NCBI GenBank assembly: GCA_947095585.1
Contig: OX352765.1
Location: 92,526,965-92,590,964, forward strand
Origin: Nephrocerus scutellatus
Lineage: Eukaryota; Arthropoda; Insecta; Diptera; Pipunculidae
Reading direction: 5' to 3'
DNA length: 64,000 nt
Of the stretch, positions 36,901 through 45,787 are shown one piece after another; positions within the stretch are counted from its first letter, which is position 1; every line of letters begins with the position of its first letter. The notes under the pieces are model-generated. The model was not told where the DNA came from and searched no databases. It saw only the letters and a program-made list of their open reading frames with translations. The position numbers and the translations under genes are program-made.

Positions 36901-39900
36901 GCGAAAATCACGCCCGTGCTGGCAGTTTTCAAAAGAAGACATTTCGCTCGCAGACAGGCCGGCCGTGCATTTTCTAAAAGGATAATTACATTTATGCATG
37001 CATTTCCTTTGCAATTGACAGGGTAAAGGCACACGAACTTTGTCCGTCGTTCGTGCTTGGAATTGACGATCTTCTTATCTCTTTTCTCATCGTCAGAATG
37101 TATCTTTGATGAAATGATCATAAACGCGCTTTGCATTTGCATTTAGCAGTGTTTGCAGCAAAGATATCTCGATATCCCGATCAAAATTCAATGAAGCGAT
37201 AGATGGGGACACAAAAGATACAGAAAATATCTATCCATCCTTGATGGTGAGTCGTGCCACCCGCACACCGACAGCAGTTACGTGACGCGAATGGAATGCC
37301 ACGTGATTGACTGATCTGGTGATGCAATATCCAATCACGTCAGCCATAGTTCGATTGCTTCCACATTGTGTTGCTGTCGAGCTGATACTCGATGCGTACC
37401 AATTGCTAAACGCAGAAAAAGACACCTATGGTCTTAGCCACACGCGATGGTAATGCAATGCATATTTACTTGCACAGTGACAACGTCTTACTCTGCTGGT
37501 AAGCCCTATCACCCAAAGGATTGCGGGAGAAGGGGTGAAAAAATATGACCTGACAGATATCGAATCCTAAGTTTTCACAATGCTACTTGCAACATACAGT
37601 GTGTGCTTCACGATTTTTTTTCATAAACAGAGATTTCGATTTAATTTTGAAGTTAAGCGTTACACCGAAAATCTGTTAAAAGAAGCTGGCGTATGTTGAC
37701 TGACTATAAAAGGTGAAGAGAAAAAATTACGCATACGCCCCAAACGAGCAGAATTTTCTTTTCAAATTTTTCCTTTGTAATATTTTCATAACTCAACCGT
37801 ATTTTTTCCTTCCTTCCTTTCTTTGCAGGACCTGATCTATTCAAAGAAACGCATTCGCAACATACGAATTGTCTTGGGTGTCGTCTCGACAATTGTGATA
37901 ATTGGTCTTATAAGCGTAGCTGTGATATTACTTGTAAATAGCGACGAGTCCGACAGTGAAGCGGCAGCGGCGAACGGCAGCGGCAACGGCAGTGGCATTC
38001 AACTCGAGGATGTGCTTTCTGGCAAATTGCAGGCACGTCGCTTCAATGGATCATGGTCCAGAGACACAAATATTTTATACAAGGACAATAGTGTAAGGAG
38101 CACACTCACACACACGGGCATATGATTATTATAAGTAACGCATTTTTTTATTCAATTAATAGAACATTATCGAGTACAATGTGGGAACTGGAAAGCAATC
38201 AATTTTGCTCCAGGACGAACGTGTAAGTTGTCGTCGTTTTCAATTTATCAACTGATCAATTTATCAATTCATCGATTCATCAATTCATCAATTCATCAAT
38301 TCATCAATTCATCAATTCATCAATTCATCAATTCATCAATTCATCAATTCATCAATTTATCAATTCACAAATTTTTCAATTTCTCAATATCAGCAACAAT
38401 ATGTGATCTACGAGAAATCAGCTGATGGTAGATACCTCCTTTTGGTCAAGAATCATCAAAAGGTAAGTTTGTGTAGACCGATGTTGATGACAAGCTAACT
38501 AATTGACAACTCGTTCATTCTGCGTTGTGAAGATTTTCCGTCATAGCTTCGAAGCACTTTACGAGGTGGTCGACTTGCAGACCAACCAAGTGCATCCGCT
38601 TACAATTAAGGGTTCGCAAAGACCGCTCCTGCTCGCATCGTGGTCAACTGTGGGCAACGCTTTGATCATTAACTTTGAGCGCAACCTTTACTACAAGCCT
38701 TCAGCACTCGCTACTGAGATTGTGCTTACCGATGATGAAAATCCGTCATATCTCAATGGTATTCCAGATTGGGTCTACGAAGAGGAGGTTTTCAGCTCGA
38801 ATTCCGCTGTGTGGTTTAATCCGAATGGCACCAGAGTCGCCTTCATTCGTTTCGATGACACACCGACACGCGTCATTAACTTCCCCATATACGGTGATGC
38901 TGGTGACTTGCGCTATCAATATCCGTTCAATAGACCCGTCGCCTATCCAAAGGCAGGATCGCCCAATCCTAATGTGCAACTGTTTACAGTCGACCTGCAG
39001 CGTGCTGAACGCAACGTTGAATTCATCACGGAAATTCCAAGGCCAAGCCCCCTGAATACGGAAACAGATTACATCATAACTGTCGTCGAGTGGCTGGACA
39101 ATGATGATGTCCTGTCTGTGTGGATGAATCGTGTCCAGAATTTGGCCTATTTGCAGGTGTTTGACGGGCTGAAGCGATACGAGGTGAGTCATAGGGGCGA
39201 GTGTTGTAAGTTTAGTGTCTTAATCCCACTCCCTTCCTCCCCATCCTCCCTCTTTAGATCTACAATATGGAATCGAAAACGGGTTGGGTTGATCTGTTCA
39301 CTGAACCCTTCAAGAATCGCGACGGCTCGCAGATCGCTCTTATTCTGCCGCAGTTGCAAGGTAGTGACGGGTATTTCCGACATTTGTGCCTTCTTTCAAC
39401 GAAATCGGCCAGTGGATCGCCAGTAGCCATCACACGGGGCAAATATGTCGTCCAATCGGTTTTGCATTGGGATCCAATGCGTAATGTGATCTTTTTCACG
39501 GCAAACACTGAGGAGAAGTCGCAAGTGTTGCATGTGTATGCGGTGAAAGCGGTAACCGGCAGCGATCAACAGCCGCAATGTCTGACGTGCAAGCTGCAAA
39601 TGTCTGGTGGTGAGCTCTTCACGCCTCATTGTCATCTACACAGCTTAACATTTCCTTTCTGCAGATGTGGAACAAACTTACTACACGGCTGACTTTAATA
39701 CGGCGAGTCACGTTGTAATTACCTCGATGGGTCCAGGAATTCCAATGCACATCATTTACGAGTGGTCATATGCGAACAGTAAGTTGGTGTTGTTGTTGTT
39801 ATTGTTATTCTTGACTTATCCTTCTGCTCACCAGATAAAGTTTCACTCCGCAAGATCATCGACTGGGAAGCAAATCAACGCCTGAAGACGGAACTGTCAA

Positions 39901-42646
39901 AGTTTTCGATGCCTGAGTTGGAAATCCATACAATACCGATTGGCAATGGTTTCACCGCAAAGGTTCTACTTCAGTTGCCGCCGAATATCGATCGCACCGG
40001 CAAAACCAAATATCCAATGTTGGTCGATGTCTACGGTGGACCAGACTCATATTCCGTACGTGCTATCGCAATTGCCAAAGAATGACTTGACCTGATTGTT
40101 TTCTCTTTAGGTCGTCGACAAATGGAGCATCGATTGGGGAACTTATTTGTCATCGAATCAGTCAGTCATCTATGCCAAGATCGATGGACGAGGATCTGGC
40201 TTACGTGGCGATAAGCTTTTACATTCGATCTACTTAAAGCTGGGAACTGTCGAGATAACCGACCAAATTGAAGTTACCAAGTAAGTTTTATAAGCCACAT
40301 TAAAATTTTCAGAGAGTTTTTGAATAGCAAGATCAGTAGCTAAATCATGATAAAATCTTACTTTGATTTGTCTAAACCTTGGACACGATCTTGAACGACA
40401 ATTTATCTCTATTTATTGGTTATAACTTTGGATAAACTCCAATATGACAAAATTCATCTCTGTTATTGCCAACCTATGGAATATCAGCTTTTATCAATTT
40501 TAGCTAATTCTTGATGAGGATATATGACAAGATCAGTTTTAGGTGAACTCTAAGACGGCAATAATATGACAAAATCCATTTATGATAAAAGCTAAGATAA
40601 GTTAAGGATGTATGCCAAGATCAATCTTAGACATGCTCAAAACCCGCTAATCCATTTATCATAAGTCAAACCGTTGGCAAGATCAGCTTTTAAGGACTGC
40701 AGCTAATTTTTAAGAAGTATGTGAGACAAGAGAGGCAATTGTCGCCGAAGGGTTGACTCATAATGCACTTTTGCTAGTCCACTTTGTGACCATCTTGCGT
40801 TATCTCTTCCACGGTATTTTCTTGAGCTAGCTCTTACAGTTTCCGTTGATTACAATATTGTAGAGAAGAGGAGATAGGACGCCATCTAACCCGCTTTTTA
40901 TTGGTTTTAATGGTGGATCCCCCAGCTCGTTGGAGTTATGATTGGTTTACCTGCTTACAGTGTTGTCTGTCTTCAGGAGAGACAATCCTTCCGTATTTGC
41001 CTTAATCTTCAAATAATAAAAGTCGCTCTCAATATCAAGGAAGGCTATTAAAGATTTCTGGGGTGTGTAAAGCTATATCCACAAACGTCGACTTGCAGTA
41101 TGCATGTTGAGCCTCTTCCTCGCTACTGGATCTAAATTTAGCTCGAATGTATAAGTTGAACAACCGTTCTGTAGATTTTTCAAAAGAAAGGATGAAAGAG
41201 TTATAGGTGGTAGGTCCTTTGGCTAGACATGTGGAGTTTTTTTTCTGCTTTCGGAATTAATAGTACCTTGACTTCTGACCATTTCCTAGAAGTACATATC
41301 AGATTTAAACAGCCCTCAGCTAGGAAACTTATTCTGGATTTTCACTGGTATGCCCTAGGCGTACGTACTCAAACAGAATAAAGTCTGGTAATGAGTCTCG
41401 ATGGGTAGCTCCAAGGACTCCACACTCGCTTCTATCGATAAACCGTTCGGTTAAATAAAGTAACTGGAAGTGGCGGGACTTGTAAAGAGAGAATCTTCCA
41501 AAGGCTCAGAGACTTCTCCATTATATCACAGAAGAGTCCCCAGGACTTTGTGCCTTTCTAAGTTCTATTTTGTGCAGCCTTAGGTTTTCTTTATTAGAGT
41601 TCCACTCTTTAGAATTCCCAGTGCTTTTAGCTTTAATGAAGGTCCTGCTTTCTTATGGGAAACTAATTTCAACGACCATCATATTGGTTTTTGCTTACCA
41701 CTATGATTTTATTGTATAGAACGCAGCAGCCAGGGGGAGGTTATTGTGAAGTCCTTCTACTTGTTTTCGTTTCGCGTTTCGAGGATCAAAATAATAGTTT
41801 TTGCTTACCTTTACGACTTAATAAAGCCTACAGAAAGAGCTGATGGGCGCTGGTGAGAGTATCTACCATACAGTCCAGTTCCTGTGCTGTCGGTCGCCGT
41901 GGGGTCATATATTTTAAGTCACAACTTAAAGAATATCAACTATTGATGACTTACGCTATTTTTTCGTCGCTGTAGTCACCTCACTGTTCATTGACCTTTC
42001 GCTTTCCTCCCTTTTAATTTTTGTAGATCACTTCAGAAAAAACTCCCATTCATCGATGCCGAACACACTGGAATCTGGGGATGGAGTTATGGTGGATATG
42101 CAGCTGCCATGGCATTGGCCAATGACAATTCTGGAGCCTTCAAGTGTGCTGCTTCTATTGCGCCAGTAACAGACTGGGCTTACTATGGTATGCAGAAATG
42201 AATGTCTCTCTCACTCGTTTTCCGTGTGACTGACTATCCTTACTTGAAATTCTCCATTAGATTCAATTTACACCGAACGTTACATGGGCCTACCGAATGA
42301 GAACCACCAGGGCTATGAAAAGTCACGGCTGAGTACACTTGCAACGAAATTTAAAGGAAAAAAATTCCTTCTCGTCCATGGCACCCTCGACGACAATGTC
42401 CACTACCAGCAGGCGATGATCCTGGCCAAAAATCTGGAGCGTCATGATATTTTATTTAAACAAATTGTAAGTCGTAGTTAATGAATGAAAAAAAAATTTA
42501 CACTAACAAATTCATCCAACCAATAGAGTTACCCTGACGAGGACCACGGTTTAGCTGGCGTCCGGCCACATTTGTACCACTCGCTGGACAAATTCTTTGG
42601 CGAGTGTTTTGCCAACAGACGGCTGAGTAAATGGGGTCGTAAATAG
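15928..42646 (+). CDS. ome: dipeptidyl peptidase 4-like type II membrane serine protease (omega)
   Basis: Spliced coding region with 12 exons: 15928-15975, 37829-38092, 38163-38222, 38394-38462, 38533-39183, 39258-39609, 39665-39778, 39835-40055, 40111-40280, 42027-42187, 42261-42466, 42527-42646. Phases agree at every junction and give 811 residues (human DPP4 has 766). A short cytoplasmic tail and basic SKKRIRNIR precede a membrane segment at residues 30-52. The propeller half carries WVYEEEVF with the two substrate-binding Glu at 231-232. The hydrolase half carries YGGPDSYS, the nucleophile box GWSYGG (Ser670), LDDNVH (Asp748) and DEDHGL (His779), so it should be catalytic. The family removes N-terminal dipeptides, usually after Pro or Ala, outside the cell. 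The start ATG has a good CAACC context. Intron 1 is 21.9 kb. Symbol inferred from similarity to Drosophila omega. Confidence 0.93.
16652..16782. repeat. inverted repeat (foldback), arms about 38 bp
   Basis: AAGAAAGCGGCAGAAAAATA at 16661 onward faces its near-complement around 16752-16775 (TATTTTTCTGTCGCTTTCTT), with a spacer of roughly 70 bp. The surrounding sequence 16540-16650 is rich in ATATC/GATA words. It may be a small foldback element. Confidence 0.6.
16790..19330 (+). pseudogene. I/LOA/R1-group retrotransposon remnant in ome intron 1
   Basis: Plus-strand pieces run in ORF2 order: pre-RT text near 16890-17030, RPISLTSFVLKTM near 17065-17100, RT blocks QFAYNKGKSTEGALHYLL (17146-17200) and CVFLDIEGAFDKTGYES (17241-17290), a degraded middle, GAMRTCPMTALEAVVRFSPL near 18330-18380, a segment to 18600, and an RNase H start (degraded DESKMETGVGAGV, 18690-18725). 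Two similar blocks, 17395-17470 and 17518-17590, suggest internal duplication. There are many stops. It lies in the same orientation as ome. Confidence 0.75.
19335..20785. other. ome intron 1 sequence, nothing recognised
   Basis: AT-rich noncoding DNA. No transposon motif, RNA gene or exon-like frame could be supported. Confidence 0.35.
20791..21110. repeat. degenerate tandem repeat, about 128-bp unit
   Basis: Units start near 20791, 20919 and 21048. Shared words are GGGGTGG..GGAAAGGGGATGA.ATGTAAA, ATCTAAAA and ATCCATA.TTTT. The third unit is partial. It looks like a small, aged satellite. Confidence 0.6.
21184..21310 (-). pseudogene. Jockey-type 3' end fragment, copy 1
   Basis: It matches 49625-49803 (shared GAGATGTCTATGCAC and GCGGCTAAAGAAGGAACCCC). 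In the 49.8-kb copy the minus strand encodes SFFSRTLVMWNELPDSV, a Jockey/CR1-type ORF2 C-terminal motif. It is probably the 3' end of the broken Jockey element spread over 21.2-23.7 kb. Confidence 0.55.
21470..21790 (-). pseudogene. RTE-like fragment, copy 4
   Basis: Its reverse complement runs alongside 3685-3855 of copy 1 (shared words include AGCAAGGACCGCACCAGGCG and TGGCCAGCTAACTGAGG). It sits inside the Jockey remnant, implying insertion into it or a rearrangement. Confidence 0.7.
21795..23665 (-). pseudogene. Jockey-type retrotransposon, split by a mariner
   Basis: Minus-strand parts: an endonuclease end (VLSPLGSSDHCVV near 23560), RT text VTDLSNHHKSAGPDGIS near 22150-22200, and a degraded VPQGSV-type block near 21845. 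Between the endonuclease and RT parts lies a mariner remnant (22213-22860). The frame is broken throughout. A small inverted duplication flanks the mariner (see findings). Confidence 0.6.
22213..22860 (-). pseudogene. mariner transposase remnant
   Basis: Minus-strand text includes the first catalytic region beside WIHH-type residues (22740-22790), FSWLTCNKEGQGGSV, and the C-terminal GIKKLEKRWTKCIELKVDYA (22255-22315) characteristic of mariner transposases. It runs in frame into Jockey RT sequence at about 22212, giving a chimeric 103-codon frame (22316-22005). Confidence 0.75.
23989..24384 (+). CDS. ome: putative in-frame cassette exon of ome, 132 codons
   Basis: A long pyrimidine-rich tract (CTTCTCTCGTCCTTCAATCT and onward) leads to CGTCAG|GTATATGG, and the block ends GATAAG|GTACGT. 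The 396 bases are a multiple of three and open in phase 0 at both ends, matching ome exon 1 (ends phase 0) and exon 2 (starts phase 0). Upstream in-frame sequence has no ATG, arguing against an independent start. The product begins VYGGPHRLHKRNVMWIPYG, then DMYWNEPSS, a run of eight Pro, an NNRRHHLPNCPCEHE segment and a long His/Gln/Pro stretch. Inserted between residues 16 and 17 it would lengthen the cytoplasmic tail, for a protein of 943 residues. The frame stays open although surrounding intron DNA is decayed. No homologue is recognised; the exon is inference. Confidence 0.55.
24385..25510. other. ome intron 1 sequence with a Pro-coding run
   Basis: At 24720-24743 a good acceptor (CCAACACATTTAG) precedes CCT repeats encoding nine Pro and then VQTSDRNSIHPYPRAC and a stop. 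A second open piece (24830-24960) follows in the same frame and ends at AGATAG|GTACAG. No consistent splice phase to ome was found. The rest shows nothing recognisable. Confidence 0.3.
25519..26612 (-). mobile_element. hAT transposon, decayed, with 8-bp target duplication
   Basis: GTCTGCAC sits immediately before (25511-25518) and after (26613-26620) the element. Ends are TAGAGCCCTGC and its exact complement. Dense (A)TCCGC / GCGGAT words fill both subterminal regions (25540-25650 and 26438-26600), as in hAT elements where the transposase binds repeats. On the minus strand near 26055-26155 a relic reads SNERLFSTSGNIMTDKR, the conserved hAT dimerisation segment. Nearly all of the transposase is missing, so the copy is non-autonomous. 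It lies in ome intron 1. Confidence 0.88.
27060..27665 (-). pseudogene. RTE-like fragment, copy 5
   Basis: Minus-strand translation at 27556-27329 gives GSIVATDNSMEPEIRTRLLK and SKLLVYKTMVIVSYQYL, matching 4215-4380 of copy 1. The flank near 27100-27140 matches the 3' region at about 4690-4720. Frameshifted relic. Confidence 0.75.
27670..28960 (-). pseudogene. LOA-like retrotransposon RNase H and C-terminus
   Basis: In order on the minus strand: LQRSAAAGITGALRSCPTEA (28917-28860); RNase H from ATIFIDGFKIKDGVGVCIF (28630) through FQAELLEIREACRAL and CVDSQSAIRAIY to WVSEYSNIEGNERAED (28280); then a Cys-His tail CRSCKDENEKKTLIHFLSSC (27990-27925) and ALRLLGHRLDLIP. The RNase H stretch 28641-28279 is open for 120 codons, one of the best-kept pieces in the window. 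The GALRS.PTEAL motif links it to 44390-44534. Confidence 0.8.
29040..29300 (+). pseudogene. Jockey-type RT fragment
   Basis: The plus-strand translation, across frameshifts, gives AFDTVWHQ and then INVRVPQASTLSPKLFLIYG, matching the FD.V.H and G.PQGS.LSP.LF.IY blocks of Jockey-clade RT. The catalytic YADD block is absent. Confidence 0.6.
29310..29560. repeat. dispersed repeat pair with 59220-59360
   Basis: Both places share CTCTCCTCGTTTTG, GACAGTTTTA.TTGCTGAG.TGACA and TAGAATAT/CAGAATAT words in the same order. Origin unknown. Confidence 0.5.
29590..31000. other. ome intron 1 sequence, nothing recognised
   Basis: AT-rich, with only short unsupported frames. No repeat or gene was identified. 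Confidence 0.35.
31010..31440. repeat. (CTGTAT)n hexanucleotide microsatellite, about 430 bp
   Basis: The array consists of CTGTAT and close variants (CTTTAT, CTTAAT, CTCTAT, TTTGTAT). Its long apparent frames (for example 143 codons of Leu/Tyr) are artefacts of the repeat. Confidence 0.92.
31555..31960 (-). pseudogene. non-LTR RNase H fragment
   Basis: On the minus strand, decayed text around 31935-31780 resembles FQVEFHAIEI, AARQHLK-type RNase H residues and parallels 18770-18900 of the 16.8-kb element. It is heavily mutated. Confidence 0.5.
31965..32710. other. ome intron 1 sequence, nothing recognised
   Basis: No gene or element could be supported in this AT-rich stretch. Confidence 0.35.
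32712..33568 (-). mobile_element. mariner-like element with both terminal repeats, internally deleted
   Basis: Ends are TA|CAGGGTTTTTCAATAAGAGC and, on the other strand, TA|TCGGGTGTTTCAACAGGTGC; 21 of the first 28 bases agree, both ending CTTCAAC. The minus-strand frame at 33355-32795 is intact from within the catalytic core: QQDGATCHTA (second Asp), PPRSCDLTPLDYFLWGYVKS (third Asp). The first Asp box FSDEAHF is just upstream in another frame (33400-33420). The N-terminus MECYTCEQRLQIV (33460-33420) runs directly into it, so most of the DNA-binding domain is deleted and the frame shifted. Confidence 0.85.
33580..34200. other. ome intron 1 sequence, nothing recognised
   Basis: No supported gene, repeat or element. 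Confidence 0.35.
34220..34420 (-). pseudogene. I/LOA-group retrotransposon pre-RT fragment
   Basis: The minus-strand peptide contains FNAAKRTKSWDEYRFALTEY and SKRAIWRKCCENIADMPVAE, matching the segment between endonuclease and RT in LOA/R1-type ORF2 proteins. It is isolated and short. Confidence 0.65.
34440..35890. other. ome intron 1 sequence, nothing certain
   Basis: Plus-strand text at 34430-34570 may be more retrotransposon debris, but no diagnostic motif is visible. A short GGC run (35253-35268) is the only other notable feature. Confidence 0.3.
35890..36240. repeat. dispersed repeat, pair with 59800-59940
   Basis: Shared words include ACTATAATGAC, GCTTTACGATTGGGGTT and TTTATAGTGGA in order. 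A stretch of ACATTTT-containing 15-bp units (36047-36110) is part of it; similar GTTGCAAA/ATGTTG words occur at 15178-15222. Confidence 0.5.
36250..37828. other. 3' end of ome intron 1
   Basis: Noncoding; no transposon recognised. It ends with a good pyrimidine tract (TTTTTTCCTTCCTTCCTTTC) and TTTGCAG acceptor at 37828. Confidence 0.5.
38240..38362. repeat. ome: (ATTCATCA)n octanucleotide microsatellite in ome intron
   Basis: About 13 copies of an 8-bp unit lie inside the 171-bp intron 38223-38393, close to the acceptor at 38393. They take up most of the intron, so length variation would change its size directly. Confidence 0.9.
40281..42026. other. ome: large ome intron with retrotransposon insertion
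   Basis: 40300-40720 holds degenerate repeats of about 60-70 bp built on words such as TATGACAAAATCC and CAAGATCAGTTTT. 40730-41420 is a retrotransposon relic (separate entry). 41430-42020 shows nothing certain. Other ome introns after exon 2 are 52 to 171 bp, so this intron was enlarged by insertion. Confidence 0.6.
40730..41420 (-). pseudogene. I/LOA/R1-group RT fragment in ome intron
   Basis: The minus-strand translation includes PKDLPPITLSSFLLKNLQN near 41230-41175 and IAFLDIESDFYYLK near 41055-41010, aligning with FRPISLTSFVLKT and FLDIEGAFD of the other copies. It has many stops, and lies antisense to ome. Confidence 0.65.
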
Positions 42647-43320
42647 GAGCGCGGTTAATTTTTTTTTTAATTCTTATTTTCAAATCAGTTAAACGCAAGA
42701 GATACAGGAGAGAGGACTGTGCTGGGCGTGTAACAATAACTGATTCCTTATCACAGTTCACACATACACCTACACAAAATCGATGAATTGTACTTAAATG
42801 ATGATGTTTTGTGCAATGTGCTTCTTTTTTTTCTCTAAAATTTCACCAAATTGCATAATTTTTGTATAAATAGAAATGTTAGCTCCTAGCTAAGTCCAAG
42901 TAACCATGAAATCCTCGTTGTAGTTGTGCCTCTAGAGAAATTTTTTTAGATTAGGAATTAAAAATAGAAAATTTGAAAACAAAAAAAAACCTGTCTTCAT
43001 TGTTTTTAGCGCTAATATTTGTGCCAGACTAATATTTTCCGTATCATTTCGTTTATCTTTTTTTTTTCTTAAAAAATTTTCCTTTAAAAACATATAAAAT
43101 AAATTAAAATAAAAAAAAAATTAAAACAATAAATGCGCAAAGTTAATTTAAGATAAATTTTTAAGACATCGTCTGTCTATATTATGTAAATATATATATT
43201 TTTTGCATTTATATTTGTAGTTAAGTCATCAGTGTAAAATGAAAGTATAATTAAATTATTAATTATGTATGTATTTATAAAAAAATTCTAATAAATTTAT
43301 CATTATTTTATTTAAAATTG
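42647..43320 (+). terminator. ome: ome 3' UTR and polyadenylation signals
   Basis: After the TAG stop, AT-rich DNA holds candidate AATAAA signals at about 43130 and 43290, the latter (CTAATAAATTTATC) the more likely end. Which one is used cannot be told from sequence alone. Confidence 0.5.
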
Positions 43321-43399
43321 ACAATTCTTGTTGTTTAATTAATTGGTTCCTCTCAAATGCTTTTTGGTAATGTGAAAGTATACAACTAGCTACAGAAAT

Positions 43400-43560
43400 G
43401 GTTGTTGTTGTTGTTGTAGCAACTCCAGGTTTGGGAGTGGATCCAAGTGATCCAATCTCAAACCTGTTGTTGTGTTGACGATCTTTGGCCCAATGTCTTG
43501 ATAGGTATTAGGGTCCTTTTGGTGCGTAGAACCGATCGTCGTGGAAAGGATACAGATGAT
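43400..43560. repeat. (GTT)n run and adjoining dispersed repeat fragment
   Basis: GTTGTTGTTGTTGTTGTAGC is followed by a 120-bp segment of transposon-like text. I do not recognise the family. Confidence 0.3.
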
Positions 43561-43689
43561 ACAGAAATGGTATTATCGTAAGCTTGCTCCAGAAATGAGT
43601 GTTCTGTTCTAGTGCCTTGGTATTTCTAGGTTCTCAAGAAACTGAATCTACCGCTGCTCGATAAATGATAGTTGCCTCGGTGAGTCCAG

Positions 43690-44120
43690 CCTTCCTGGGT
43701 AGTTTAGCCTTCTTTGCAACATTGCTGGCCTCATCCTCAGACCTGTTGGTTTTCTAGCCGGAAGAAGAAGCCGGTATCAGTAGTCTCATTGCTATTGATT
43801 TGCCGCTTGTTGAACTCCTCTATCACTCTGCGATATCTTACTGCCGCTGCGTCTCTTTCATCAACAGTACCGACAGCCTTATTCTTAGCAATCTTGCTTG
43901 GTAAAAATAAAGCCCTCTGATACTGCTGCTTCCAAGGAACACGAGCGGTTTTCTTTCGTTTGCTCTTAAGGTTGACCCCGGCGACCTTAGGCAAGGAAGA
44001 GCCGACCAATGGCTGGTTCTCGCAATGCTCGGCTGTTGAGTGCTGGCTGGCGCTCACGTTGTGATCTTCTGACATCACCGCCTCTTGAGTCTTGACTATA
44101 TTCCAGCAGATCATTTTAGG
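43690..44120 (-). pseudogene. possible retrotransposon ORF1 fragment
   Basis: An open minus-strand frame of 125 codons (44114-43737) contains KSKRKKTARVPWKQQYQRAL and AAAVRYRRVIEEFNKRQ, basic and Gln/Glu-rich. This resembles the low-complexity gag-like N-terminal ORF1 of non-LTR elements, and it lies beside other retrotransposon debris. The assignment is tentative and no zinc knuckle is visible. Confidence 0.4.
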
Positions 44121-44339
44121 ACGAGCTTCCTAGCGGTCGCTCCGTCCTCTCCTCCTTCTTTTATAGTCGGGAAAAGCTCATTATGCTTATTATTACTATG
44201 AATTGTCTTTCATAAACATGCCTTTTGAGCTGTTTGCCGAGCCTCTGCCAAAAAGTACTTGAAATAAATTACGCGCACTTTGATCAACGGTAAGTTTACA
44301 GCAGTAGTACAAAAAAAAATTCAAGATTATAATCAAAAT

Positions 44340-44560
44340 TATCTGCGACTTCTGCTGTCTTGTCAAACAGAAAGAAGCATAAGCGAACGCAGCCGCGTGA
44401 ATTTCAGGAGGTAGTAGTTCAAAGGTGGTGTCTGAGGCATCGATAGGATATGACCGTACAACTCCAATGATGCCATCTGCTGCTGATCCGTGGAGTCTTT
44501 TATTTCTTCTATGGTAAAGGTACATGAGATTCAAGAATCAATTAATTCAGTTGAGTGGTG
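44340..44560 (-). pseudogene. LOA-like fragment
   Basis: The minus-strand peptide with RLHGSAADGIIGVVRSYPID and LLPPEIHAAAFAYASF is a mutated copy of the same block seen at 28917-28830 (LQRSAAAGITGALRSCPTEA). Confidence 0.6.
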
Positions 44561-44564
44561 ATTG

Positions 44565-44835
44565 GCCAACCGCAATCTAGGTCGTCATGAAGCGCCGCCG
44601 ACCAAGGCAAGTCCACCTTCTTATTTAGCCCCGACCCAAGTTAATACAAAATCGAAATCGTTCACTTGATTTGGCAGAGTTTCCAGTGACGCGACGTAGG
44701 ACGCATAAGATAGGAGTTGTGATGCGAGAGGCTAAGGACGTCTCTTGAAACCTCAGGCGTTAAATCGAGTTCGTTGGCGGGCGTTTGTAGAAGCCCTATG
44801 CTCCCCCGCGGAGTAAAGGAAAGAAAGAAGAAAGG
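44565..44835 (+). pseudogene. retrotransposon 3' tail fragment
   Basis: Across frame changes the plus strand encodes REAKD..LETS-type text ending near GCTCCCCCGCGGAGTAAAGG, resembling the end of an endonuclease/RT element. No diagnostic domain is intact. Confidence 0.3.
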
Positions 44836-44839
44836 TACA

Positions 44840-45785
44840 TGAAATTCGCAGGAGTTTTACCTAAAATACCTGGATGTGAGCAATGGGAAAAGATTGCCGG
44901 AACATTTCTCCCTATCACCACAACACATTTAAGACCAAATAGTGGGCTTTTCAAGCAGGAATCAACACAAAAAATCAATAAGCCGAAATATCCTTTTCAT
45001 CCTTTTTTTTTGTTCATTACATACTTTATTATTCTTACTGTTTGTGTATGTGTTTGTATGCGTAAAATGTTTTAAAATTAATCTTAACTGGTTTGGTGTT
45101 CTTAAAATTTAGACTTATATTATACATTTCCTACATTTTATTTTATTTCAATACAAACAACACAATGCTGTTTACTGGAAGTGTTGGTGTGGTGAAGTGG
45201 CGGGGATTGAATAGACTTACTCGTTGTTTCCACCTCAAAAAACAATAATGATCACAAATAAAATAATTTGCTTGTGTGAGTAAAATTATTGAGTTATCGC
45301 TGAAATGCATTCATGGCAAAAATTAAAGAATAAATTTAGAACACATGCTATCGTATATGAAAAAACAAATGTGTTTGTTGCATCTGATTCTTAAGGTAAT
45401 ATATGTTCTAAATATTGAGTTTGGTAGTACATTAGTTGTGGTTTCGTTCATAATTTCGCTGATCAATGACCAATTTTAACGCCCACACATATATATGTTC
45501 TATATGTTCTAAATTTTCTCTGCCTCCGTCTCGGTGTTTACAGTGCGACCCTTCTCTTGAATTTCAAATTTCGCCATTTTGATTTGCGCTGACCTTGAAA
45601 ATCGCTTAAAATAATCCTACAACATTTTCCTTTCAATTCGGCTCACATTTATTGTAGCATTATTTGAATCCCGTATGCATGTACATGCACACAAGCAAAT
45701 TATTTTATTGTAGCATTAATGTTATTTGAGGTGAAAACACCGAGTTAGTATGAGTGGGAAGCGAAAGAAAACATTTCCCAATTCT
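44840..45785. other. intergenic DNA between ome and Trl, nothing recognised
   Basis: AT-rich, no gene or element supported. Confidence 0.35.
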
Positions 45786-45787
45786 AT

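Noticed and set aside
38240..38362. CRISPR-like array
   Set aside because: The 8-bp units have no spacers; it is a microsatellite in an insect intron.
38675..39192. Overlapping frames of 126 (+) and 148 (-) codons in ome exon 5
   Set aside because: Shadow frames of a clearly conserved coding exon.
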